DNA of 6,569 bases, from the NCBI GenBank assembly GCA_035714005.1, contig DASTMQ010000268.1:1-6569 (forward strand), given 5' to 3'. Position numbers and translations under genes: made by a program. This DNA is from AWTP1-13 sp035714005. GTDB lineage: Bacteria > Pseudomonadota > Alphaproteobacteria > Rhizobiales > Hyphomicrobiaceae. Below the pieces are notes generated by a model. That model had not been told where the DNA came from. It did no database searches and was given only the letters and a program-made list of their open reading frames with translations. This document shows, piece after piece, positions 1 to 6,569 of the stretch (position 1 is the stretch's first letter; each line of letters begins with the position of its first letter).

Positions 1-297
1 AGGAACCCACAAGGCGGCTTAGGGAACCCGCCAAGGGCCGCAGGTAAAAAGGGCGACGGCCGAGGGAGCGGAAACCCAGGGCCGCACAAACCCCGGAGGA
101 ACCACGGCCCAGGGAGCAACGAACCTGGGAGCGAAGGCCAAAAGGGAAGGCGCAAAAGGGCGCAGGCCAGGCAGGGGCATGGCAAGATCGATCGACCAGC
201 CCTCGCCCGGGATCGATCGGCCGGTCGCCGGCGTGGCGCCTCGCAAGTTGGCGCCGGACCGGCGAAAGCAGGCGGCGGCGGCATGAAGTCGGCATGA
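1..297 (+). other. T-depleted low-complexity region with an open frame running into gatB
   Basis: Frame 1 is open from the left edge to a TGA at 295-297. That TGA overlaps the ATG at 294 in the gatB frame (ATGA), an arrangement typical of coupled genes. The conceptual 98-residue tail is dominated by Gly, Arg, Pro, Lys, Asn and Ala, ends Gly-Gly-Gly-Gly-Met-Lys-Ser-Ala, and has no recognisable domain. It could be the disordered C-terminus of a protein that begins outside the window. Against this, about two thirds of its codons end in G or C, clearly fewer than in gatB, and it uses many AGG, GGG and CGA codons. The first 180 bases contain only five T residues, and 46-125 contain none. A competing 75-codon frame with a TTG start lies on the minus strand (19-246), equally without a recognisable product. 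I cannot decide between a partial gene and a non-coding spacer, and favour neither strongly. Confidence 0.4.
186..218. repeat. Paired GATCGATC palindromes
   Basis: GATCGATC occurs at 186-193 and again at 211-218. Each copy is self-complementary, and the two can also pair with each other as an 8-bp stem around a 17-base loop. No T-run follows, so this is not a convincing terminator. It may be a chance product of GC-rich sequence or a small regulatory dyad upstream of gatB. Confidence 0.3.
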
Positions 298-301
298 AGA
301 C

Positions 302-305
302 GGAG
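302..305 (+). promoter_or_regulatory. Shine-Dalgarno GGAG for gatB
   Basis: GGAG lies six bases before the ATG at 312. The in-frame ATG at 294 is preceded only by a run of GGC triplets, without a good Shine-Dalgarno sequence at normal spacing. This favours 312 as the start, although 294 stays possible if translation is coupled to the upstream frame. Confidence 0.5.
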
Positions 306-311
306 CAGCGT

Positions 312-1808
<1,497 letters not shown>

Positions 1809-1938
1809 GCGAGCAACGTTCACTACCTGATCGGCACAGTTGCCCCGGGTGGTGTAGGAAATGCCCGGCAAACCCCGAAGTCCATTGCCGTGCGCGCGCC
1901 ACCGCCGGGGTCGGCCTTAACCAGGTAACGAAAGCCGT

Positions 1939-2109
1939 TCAGGCCTTTGCCGCCGCCGCCTTTGCTGCCCGCGCTTTGCCCGCCATCTTCTTGAGCTGGC
2001 GCCGGCCCCGCAGGGTGTTGCCCTGGCTGCGGCTGAGCTTCTTGCGCGGCAGCGACCGACGCGCCTTTTTCTTCTGCTTCTCGACATTGCGCAGCGAACG
2101 AACCGCCAT
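1939..2109 (-). CDS. Small, highly basic hypothetical protein (56 aa)
   Basis: The predicted 56-residue product starts MAVRSLRNVEKQKKK and ends KARAAKAAAAKA. It contains about 11 Lys and 10 Arg against a single Glu, giving a net charge near +20. I see no signal peptide, membrane segment or recognised domain. Its C-terminal Lys/Ala repeats resemble those of histone-H1-like or other nucleic-acid-binding tails, so binding to DNA or RNA is a reasonable but unproven inference. Coding is supported by an ATG (2107-2109 on the plus strand) preceded six bases away by AGGAG, and by codons typical of this GC-rich genome (AAG, CTG, CGC, GCG). The frame extends upstream to 2220, but the Shine-Dalgarno sequence marks the internal start. 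The gene converges on gatB, leaving 130 bases between stops, and diverges from the amidohydrolase. I do not recognise the family. Confidence 0.68.
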   Translation of the reverse strand: MAVRSLRNVEKQKKKARRSLPRKKLSRSQGNTLRGRRQLKKMAGKARAAKAAAAKA

Positions 2110-2115
2110 CTTGAG

Positions 2116-2120
2116 CTCCT
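2116..2120 (-). promoter_or_regulatory. Shine-Dalgarno AGGAG for the small basic protein
   Basis: Read on the minus strand this is AGGAG, followed by CTCAAG and then ATG: an ideal six-base spacing. It decides the start at 2109 over the longer frame that opens at 2220. Confidence 0.6.
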
Positions 2121-2139
2121 GTCTTGCGCTTTCGGCGCC

Positions 2140-2168
2140 GATGTAAGGTCTTTCGCGGCGCCGCACAA
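2140..2168 (-). promoter_or_regulatory. Weak sigma70-like promoter for the small basic gene
   Basis: On the minus strand, TTGTGC (2163-2168) and TACATC (2140-2145) are separated by exactly 17 bases, a short distance upstream of the 56-residue gene. Each box matches consensus at only about three of six positions, so this is suggestive only. Confidence 0.2.
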
Positions 2169-2203
2169 GTTGAATTCGAACGCGCGGCCGCTTCACAGCA
2201 GTC

Positions 2204-2232
2204 TTTTCGCCGTGTCGCACACTGGTTACAAC
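2204..2232 (+). promoter_or_regulatory. Weak sigma70-like promoter for the amidohydrolase
   Basis: TTTTCG (2204-2209) and TACAAC (2227-2232) are 17 bases apart and sit about 30 bases before the amidohydrolase start. The -10 box is fair and the -35 box poor. Some promoter is expected here because the flanking genes diverge. Confidence 0.2.
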
Positions 2233-2246
2233 TGCGGTGATGGCAG

Positions 2247-2252
2247 AAGGAG
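2247..2252 (+). promoter_or_regulatory. Shine-Dalgarno AAGGAG for the amidohydrolase
   Basis: AAGGAG is nine bases before the ATG at 2262 but only three before the in-frame GTG at 2256. It therefore supports the ATG start. Confidence 0.6.
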
Positions 2253-2261
2253 AATGTGCCC

Positions 2262-3263
2262 ATGCGAACCGTGGCGCTCGAGGAGCATTTCACCGTCCCA
2301 TCACTGGTCCGCCGCATTAGCCCCGATGCCATCAGCCGACGTGGTTTCGGCAAGCGAACCGCCGTGCCGGGCCGCGTCAACCCGCTCGATCTGTTGCCCG
2401 AAATTGGGCCCACGCGGCTCGCCTCCATGGATGCTTCCGGCATCAGCGTGCAGGTGCTGTCGACCTCGGGTCCTGGTGCCGATCTGGTCGATGGAGCCGA
2501 GGGGATCGCGATCGCGCGCGAGATGAACGACGCCTTGGCCGCAGCGATCGGCCACCACCCTGACCGCTTCCGGGGCTTTGCACACCTGCCGATGCGCGAA
2601 CCGGACGCCGCCGCCCAAGAGCTCGTCCGCGCGGTCAAGACGCTCGGCTTTTGCGGGGCGCTGATCAACGGCATGACCAATGACCGCTTTCTCGACGATG
2701 CGCGCTTCGAGCCCATCCTGGCGGCGGCCCAGGAACTCGACGTTCCGATCTATCTGCATCCGCATCTGGCGCCGCAGGCGGTGCGCGAGCTCTACTACAG
2801 CAACCTTCCCGGCGCGACCGGCTACGTGCTGGAGGCCGCGGGCTGGGGCTGGCATGCGGAAACGGCCGTGCACGTGTTACGCCTCGTGCTGGCGGGGACG
2901 TTGGATCGGCACCCCCGGCTCAAGCTGATCATCGGCCACATGGGCGAGGGGCTGCCAGCCATGCTGGCGCGCTGCGATCAGGTCTCGGAGGCCTATATCC
3001 AGCACCTGTCCCGACCAATCAGTCGTACCATTCTCGAGCAAGTCTGGATTACGACCAGCGGCATGTTCAGCCAACCGCCCTTGCTCGCGTCCCTGTTGAC
3101 GTTTGGTATTGACCGCATCCTGTTCTCGGTCGACTACCCCTACGCCGCCAATGAAAATGGTCGTGCCTTTCTCGACTCGCTGACGCTCGCGCCGGCGGAT
3201 CTGGCCAAGCTCGCCCACGGCAATGCCGATCGTCTGCTCAAGCTCGCGGCCGGTGCCAACTAG
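2262..3263 (+). CDS. Amidohydrolase-2 family metal-dependent hydrolase/decarboxylase
   Basis: This is a TIM-barrel enzyme of the ACMSD / gamma-resorcylate decarboxylase branch of the amidohydrolase superfamily. Members cleave C-C bonds of aromatic or related carboxylates (decarboxylation) or hydrolyse substrates with one bound divalent metal in the cytoplasm. From the ATG the protein has 333 residues, normal for the family, and opens with MRTVALEEHF. Expected metal ligands are present: Glu7 and His9 in LEEH, His166 in YLHPH, and Asp291 in FSVDYP. His226 in IIGHMGEGLP matches the usual catalytic His. The C-terminal LAHGNADRLLKL is a standard family ending. An in-frame GTG at 2256 would add two residues but is too close to AAGGAG. 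The gene diverges from the small basic gene and is followed after 121 bases by the aldolase/dehydrogenase, so a shared catabolic role is possible. The substrate cannot be read from the sequence. The active site looks intact. Confidence 0.93.
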   Translation: MRTVALEEHFTVPSLVRRISPDAISRRGFGKRTAVPGRVNPLDLLPEIGPTRLASMDASGISVQVLSTSGPGADLVDGAEGIAIAREMNDALAAAIGHHPDRFRGFAHLPMREPDAAAQELVRAVKTLGFCGALINGMTNDRFLDDARFEPILAAAQELDVPIYLHPHLAPQAVRELYYSNLPGATGYVLEAAGWGWHAETAVHVLRLVLAGTLDRHPRLKLIIGHMGEGLPAMLARCDQVSEAYIQHLSRPISRTILEQVWITTSGMFSQPPLLASLLTFGIDRILFSVDYPYAANENGRAFLDSLTLAPADLAKLAHGNADRLLKLAAGAN

Positions 3264-3308
3264 CCCGGATGACGCGGCTCAAAGGCGCGCTAGGGGTCCG
3301 GCGCCGAC

Positions 3309-3336
3309 TGGACATCCTCGCCGCCTACACTATGTA
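3309..3336 (+). promoter_or_regulatory. Possible promoter before the aldolase/dehydrogenase gene
   Basis: TGGACA (3309-3314) matches the TTGACA consensus at five of six positions. TATGTA (3331-3336) follows after 16 bases as a modest -10 box. It lies about 50 bases before the ATG at 3385. An inverted CACT/AGTG pair (3328-3331 and 3337-3340) overlaps the -10 box and could be an operator, but it is short. Confidence 0.3.
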
Positions 3337-3339
3337 AGT

Positions 3340-3360
3340 GCGCCCAATGCGTAAGGGCGC
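3340..3360 (+). other. GC-rich hairpin in the intergenic gap
   Basis: GCGCCC (3340-3345) pairs perfectly with GGGCGC (3355-3360) around the 9-base loop AATGCGTAA. CCACGTTT follows, with only three T, so it is either a weak terminator for the amidohydrolase or a 5'-leader structure just upstream of the aldolase/dehydrogenase ribosome binding site. Confidence 0.35.
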
Positions 3361-3372
3361 CCACGTTTGAGC

Positions 3373-3377
3373 GAGGA
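3373..3377 (+). promoter_or_regulatory. Shine-Dalgarno GAGGA for the aldolase/dehydrogenase
   Basis: GAGGA lies seven bases before the ATG at 3385. The in-frame TTG at 3367 has no comparable site, so the ATG is preferred. Confidence 0.5.
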
Positions 3378-3384
3378 CGGAGCG

Positions 3385-5439
3385 ATGTTAAGCCGCTGGA
3401 GGGATGCCGACGCCCGCAGGGCAATCGAGGGCTACGCCAAGATCGGCGTCGGCGAGGACCTGGCCCTGCGCACCTATACCACGCGCCTGCTCGGCGGCGA
3501 TCCGCTGCTTGTGCTGCACGGCGGCGGCAATACCTCGGTCAAGACCCGGCTTGCCGACCTGTTGGGCGAGACGCAGCAGGTCCTGTGCGTCAAGGGCTCG
3601 GGCTGGGATATGGCCAGCATCGAGCCGGCGGGGCTGCCGGCGGTAAAGCTCGAACCATTGCGCAAGCTGCGTCGCCTCGATCGGCTCAGCGACGAGGACA
3701 TGGTCAGCTTCCAACGCACGAATTTGCTCAATCCCGGCGCACCCAATCCGTCGGTGGAAACCCTGCTGCATGCCTTCCTGCCGGGCACCTTTATCGACCA
3801 CACCCACGCCGCGGCCGTGCTGAGCCTGGTCGATCAACCAAACGGCCAGGCGTTGGTCGAGGACGTCTACAACGGCAGCATGGGGTTCGTGCCCTACGTC
3901 ATTCCAGGGTTTGGCCTCGCCAAACTGGCGGCCGCAGTGTTCGAGGCCAAGCCCGATGTCGAGGGGTTGATCCTGCACAAGCACGGCATTTTCACGTTTG
4001 GGGAGAGCGCGCGCGAAGCCTATGAGCGCATGATCGCGATGGTGACGCGTGCCGAGGTGCGACTGGCGCAGGGCCGCCGCAACGTGTTCGCTGCGGCGGC
4101 GCTGCCATCGGGCCTGGCCGACCTCGCCGATGTGGCGCCCTACGTTCGCGGCGCCGTGGCGGTGCCCGCGCGCGAGGCGGAGGCGGAGCCCAAGCGTTTC
4201 CTGCTCGAATTCCGCGGCGGCCGGGAGGTGCTGAACTATGTCAATGGCACCGATTTGGGCGACTACGGTCAGCGCGGCGTGGTCACGCCCGATCACATCA
4301 TTCGCACTAAGAACCACCCTCTGATCGCGCCGCCGCCTGAGGCGGGCAAGCTCGACGCTTTCCAGCACGGATTGCGCGCTGCGGTGGCAGACTATGTTGC
4401 ACGCTACGACGCCACCTTTGCACGCGAGAACGCACGCAGCGGTGGTGGCAAGAGCAAGCTCGATCCGATGCCGCGCGTGGTGCTGGTGCCGGGGCTCGGG
4501 CTGTTCGGCGTCGGCGCCTCGGCAAAAGATGCCGCCATTGCCGCCGACCTCGCCGAGAACGCCATCCGCGTGATTACCGATGCCGAAGCCATCGGCCGTT
4601 TCGAGCCTCTGCCGGAAGCGGACCTGTTCGATGTGGAATACTGGAGCCTGGAGCAGGCCAAGCTCAAAGGCGCCGTGGCCAAGGCTTTGACCGGCCAGGT
4701 GGCGGTCGTGACGGGCGGCGCCAGTGGCATCGGCGCGGCGACCGCCATGGCGTTTGCGGCCGAGGGCGCGGTAGTGGCGGTGCTCGACCGTGCCGAGGCC
4801 GCCGCCACCGCCGTCGCCAACGAGGTGAAGGGTTTGGCCGTTGCCTGCGACGTGTGCAATCGCAGCTCGATCGCCGCCGCCTTCGCCCGGATCGTGGCAA
4901 GGTTCGGCGGCGTCGATATCCTCGTCTCCAACGCCGGCGCAGCCTGGCAGGGGCGGATCGGCGAGGTGGCCGACGAGATTCTGCGTCAGAGCTTCGAGCT
5001 CAATTTTTTCGCGCATCAGGCCGTGGCGCAGCAAGCCGTGAGCATCATGCAAAAGCAGGCGACCGGTGGTGTCCTGCTGTTCAACGTCTCCAAGCAGGCG
5101 GTCAATCCGGGTCCGAATTTTGGCCCCTACGGCCTGCCCAAGGCGGCGACGCTGGCGCTTATGCGCCAGTATGCCCTCGACTACGGCGAGGACGGCATCC
5201 GCGCCAACGGGGTCAACGCCGATCGCGTTCGCACCGGACTGTTAACCGACGACATGATTGCCGCCCGCGCCAAGGCACGCGGCGTCAGCGAGCGCACCTA
5301 CATGGGCGGCAATTTGCTCAGACGCGAGGTGATGGCCGAGGACGTGGCGCAGGCCTTCGTGGCCCTTGCCAAGGCCCGCGCTACCAGCGGCCATATCGCC
5401 ACCGTGGACGGTGGCAACATCGCCGCGGCGCTGCGCTAA
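3385..5439 (+). CDS. Bifunctional class II aldolase / short-chain dehydrogenase
   Basis: The product is a cytoplasmic fusion enzyme of 684 residues, close to the usual size of this family. It is related to the rhamnulose-1-phosphate aldolase/alcohol dehydrogenase proteins: the first half cleaves a sugar-phosphate-like substrate and the second oxidises or reduces an aldehyde or alcohol with a nicotinamide cofactor. The N-terminal class II aldolase/adducin domain shows HGGGNTS (45-51), the zinc-binding pair His139/His141 in DHTHA, and HKHG with His198 and His200. The C-terminal SDR domain, from about 430, has the Rossmann motif TGGASGIG (443-450), Asp468 after the second strand (favouring NAD over NADP), Asn516 in NAG, and catalytic Ser569, Tyr582 and Lys586 (YGLPK). 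It ends near VDGGNIAAALR. Both active sites look intact. The family usually starts just before an RW-x-DA motif, which fits the ATG at 3385; a TTG at 3367 would add six residues. No kinase, isomerase, transporter or regulator of a sugar pathway lies in the window, so the true substrate is unknown and a rhaD-type gene name is not justified. Confidence 0.94.
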   Translation: MLSRWRDADARRAIEGYAKIGVGEDLALRTYTTRLLGGDPLLVLHGGGNTSVKTRLADLLGETQQVLCVKGSGWDMASIEPAGLPAVKLEPLRKLRRLDRLSDEDMVSFQRTNLLNPGAPNPSVETLLHAFLPGTFIDHTHAAAVLSLVDQPNGQALVEDVYNGSMGFVPYVIPGFGLAKLAAAVFEAKPDVEGLILHKHGIFTFGESAREAYERMIAMVTRAEVRLAQGRRNVFAAAALPSGLADLADVAPYVRGAVAVPAREAEAEPKRFLLEFRGGREVLNYVNGTDLGDYGQRGVVTPDHIIRTKNHPLIAPPPEAGKLDAFQHGLRAAVADYVARYDATFARENARSGGGKSKLDPMPRVVLVPGLGLFGVGASAKDAAIAADLAENAIRVITDAEAIGRFEPLPEADLFDVEYWSLEQAKLKGAVAKALTGQVAVVTGGASGIGAATAMAFAAEGAVVAVLDRAEAAATAVANEVKGLAVACDVCNRSSIAAAFARIVARFGGVDILVSNAGAAWQGRIGEVADEILRQSFELNFFAHQAVAQQAVSIMQKQATGGVLLFNVSKQAVNPGPNFGPYGLPKAATLALMRQYALDYGEDGIRANGVNADRVRTGLLTDDMIAARAKARGVSERTYMGGNLLRREVMAEDVAQAFVALAKARATSGHIATVDGGNIAAALR

Positions 5440-5473
5440 ATGAGCGCCGCCGGACACCCGGACAGACGAGCGG

Positions 5474-5532
5474 GCCAGCGCACTCGGGCGCCGACCACGC
5501 CTTGGGTTGCTGGCGCGCCAGCGGGTCGAGTG
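5474..5532. repeat. Nested inverted repeats in the convergent gap
   Basis: GCTGGCGCGCCAGC (5509-5522) is a perfect 14-base palindrome. Its GCTGGC arm can instead pair with GCCAGC at 5474-5479. CACTCG (5481-5486) and CGAGTG (5527-5532) form an outer 6-bp stem around the palindrome. The gap separates two genes that point at each other, so a bidirectional transcription stop is plausible. No T-run is present on either strand, and nothing else is recognised in the gap. Confidence 0.4.
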
Positions 5533-5566
5533 AGCCTTGCGAGCGCCACTGGCTCTCGCTTGGGCC

Positions 5567-6569
5567 TTACGCGCGCTCCTGGGCCCGGTAGGGCTGCCGC
5601 CGCTCGCACAAGATTTGTGAGGTGATGCCAAACACGATTTCGCCCTTTTGGTTGCGGCCCTGTGAATTGAGGATCAAGAGGCCGCGGTCGGGGCGCGATT
5701 TGAGATTGATCTTGTCGGCGAGGCGCGCGCGATACTCGACGGTGTCGCCGGCCAGCACGGGCCGAGGCCAACTCAGGTGTTTGAAGCCCGGCGAGGGGCC
5801 GTAGCTGGCAAGCGCGATGCCCTCGGCACGCGCGGCGGCGCTGGCCCGCTGGCGCGCGGCGACAAGGCTGCGGATATAAAGGGCAGCCGTGTGCCAACCG
5901 GAGGCGGCGAGCGCGCCGAACAGGGAGGCTTTGGCGGCCGCCTCGTTAAGGTGAAACGGCTGCGGATCCCAGGTGCGGGCAAAGGCGATGATGCTGTCCT
6001 TGCTAAAGTCGTGCCGGCCGAGGTCGAAGATTTCGCCAACCTCGCGATCCTCAAAAAACAGATCGGGCTTGCTGTCGAGAGGGCCGGGTGGAGTGCCCTC
6101 CCAAAGGTTCAATTGCGTCTTGGCCCGATCTTGGACCCGGCCTTGGGGCTGAGCTGGGACCCGACCGGGGGCCGCCTCGTGGGCTTGACCCTGGCCGGCG
6201 CCCGGCTGGTCGGCGCGGCCGGGTCGGCGAAGGCGCGTGAACTGGTTGGTGACCCAGTTGGCGATGACGGTATCGTCGGCGGCAAGGAGTTCCACCACCA
6301 CCTTGGAGGCGCCGACATCGGCGCGCGATTTCAGGACGCGTTTTTCCTGGATCCGGTAGCTGCAGCGCACCTGATCGCCCGGCCGCAGCGGCTTGAGCCA
6401 CTTCACTTCGTCGACGCCGGGCGAACCGAGGGAAGCCACCCGGTTCAAGACCGCATCACAGACGAGCCGCATCATGATGACGCAGATGTGGTAGCCCGAC
6501 GCACACAGGCCGCCGACGATGGAGGCCCTTGCCGCCTCCGCGTCCACGTGCATGGGTTGCGGATCATAG
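5567..6569 (-). CDS. Tandem MaoC-like hotdog dehydratase, N-terminus outside the window
   Basis: Members of the MaoC/(R)-specific enoyl-CoA hydratase family add water to enoyl-thioesters or catalyse the reverse dehydration. The frame stays open through the right edge: five codons before the Met at 6553 read Tyr-Asp-Pro-Gln-Pro, completing the hotdog signature DPQPMH, so that Met is internal. Counting from it, domain 1 runs to about residue 110. A linker rich in Ala, Gln, Gly, Pro and Arg spans about 110-155. Domain 2 starts near PDLFFEDREVG (163) and repeats the signature as DPQPFH (196-201). Both halves keep the Asp and His expected to be catalytic. They also share a second block (SPGVDEVKWLKPLRPGD against SPGFKHLSWPRPVLAGD) and an LKSR motif, showing an internal duplication. 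The N-terminal strands of domain 1 are missing from the window. The stop is TAA at 5567-5569. The gene converges on the aldolase/dehydrogenase. Many relatives are single-domain proteins of about 150 residues; the substrate is unknown. Confidence 0.9.
   Translation of the reverse strand, partial: YDPQPMHVDAEAARASIVGGLCASGYHICVIMMRLVCDAVLNRVASLGSPGVDEVKWLKPLRPGDQVRCSYRIQEKRVLKSRADVGASKVVVELLAADDTVIANWVTNQFTRLRRPGRADQPGAGQGQAHEAAPGRVPAQPQGRVQDRAKTQLNLWEGTPPGPLDSKPDLFFEDREVGEIFDLGRHDFSKDSIIAFARTWDPQPFHLNEAAAKASLFGALAASGWHTAALYIRSLVAARQRASAAARAEGIALASYGPSPGFKHLSWPRPVLAGDTVEYRARLADKINLKSRPDRGLLILNSQGRNQKGEIVFGITSQILCERRQPYRAQERA

Noticed and set aside
19..246. 75-codon minus-strand frame before gatB
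   Set aside because: It has a TTG start, Pro/Ala/Phe-rich low complexity and no motif. Its T richness simply mirrors the T-poor plus strand.
1842..1911. Possible terminator stems in the gatB / small basic gene gap
   Set aside because: ACCCCG (1872-1877) and CGGGGT (1906-1911), and a bulged CCCCGGGTGGTG/CACCGCCGGGG pairing, are short or imperfect, have long loops and lack a T-run.
1917..2168. Arg-rich 83-codon minus-strand frame overlapping the small basic gene
   Set aside because: The overlapping 56-residue frame has the better ribosome binding site and codon use. This one is a shadow of it.
1823..2716. Open frame of 297 codons on the minus strand
   Set aside because: It runs antisense through the amidohydrolase and then across the small basic gene in another frame. 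Its composition changes abruptly and it shows no domain.
3388..5052. Open frame of 554 codons on the minus strand
   Set aside because: It is antisense to the well-supported aldolase/dehydrogenase, is His/Arg/Gly-rich without any family motif, and is the kind of mirror frame that GC-rich codon bias produces.
5440..5625. 61-codon plus-strand frame starting right after the aldolase/dehydrogenase stop
   Set aside because: It has no clear ribosome binding site, overlaps the 3' end of the MaoC gene, and is Arg/Ala/Gly-rich with no motif.

Overview
The window is about 6.6 kb of GC-rich bacterial chromosome. The best-conserved gene, gatB, has wording I associate with alphaproteobacterial GatB proteins: a short N-terminal extension, an HLEQDAGK motif in place of HLEEDAGK, and LNRSGVALMEIV. 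An alphaproteobacterium is therefore the most likely source. This is judged from remembered family patterns, not from a search. I see no tRNA, rRNA, CRISPR array, insertion sequence or phage gene.

Layout from left to right. Positions 1-297 are an unusually thymine-poor, low-complexity stretch holding one open frame that enters from the left and ends at a TGA overlapping an ATG in the gatB frame. gatB (312-1808, +) encodes the B subunit of the tRNA-dependent amidotransferase. A 56-residue, extremely basic small protein (1939-2109, -) converges on gatB and diverges from the next gene. An amidohydrolase-2/decarboxylase-type TIM-barrel enzyme (2262-3263, +) keeps all its expected metal ligands. 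After a 121-base gap comes a bifunctional class II aldolase/short-chain dehydrogenase (3385-5439, +). A 127-base convergent gap rich in inverted repeats follows. Last is a double MaoC hotdog-fold protein (5567 to the right edge, -) whose N-terminus lies outside the window.

The genes do not form one obvious operon. gatB is a housekeeping translation gene. The amidohydrolase and the aldolase/dehydrogenase run in the same direction and could be co-expressed carbon-catabolism enzymes, although a hairpin and a promoter-like sequence lie between them. The MaoC protein suggests acyl-CoA or related enoyl-thioester hydration. No true substrate can be read from the sequence for any of the three metabolic enzymes.

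I found no clear new multi-gene system. The points most worth checking are: a Val in GatB where the near-invariant Glu of GLEVH is expected; the T-depleted open frame before gatB; the tiny polycation gene; the fused MaoC pair with an Ala/Gln/Gly/Pro/Arg-rich linker; and mutually exclusive hairpins in the convergent gap.
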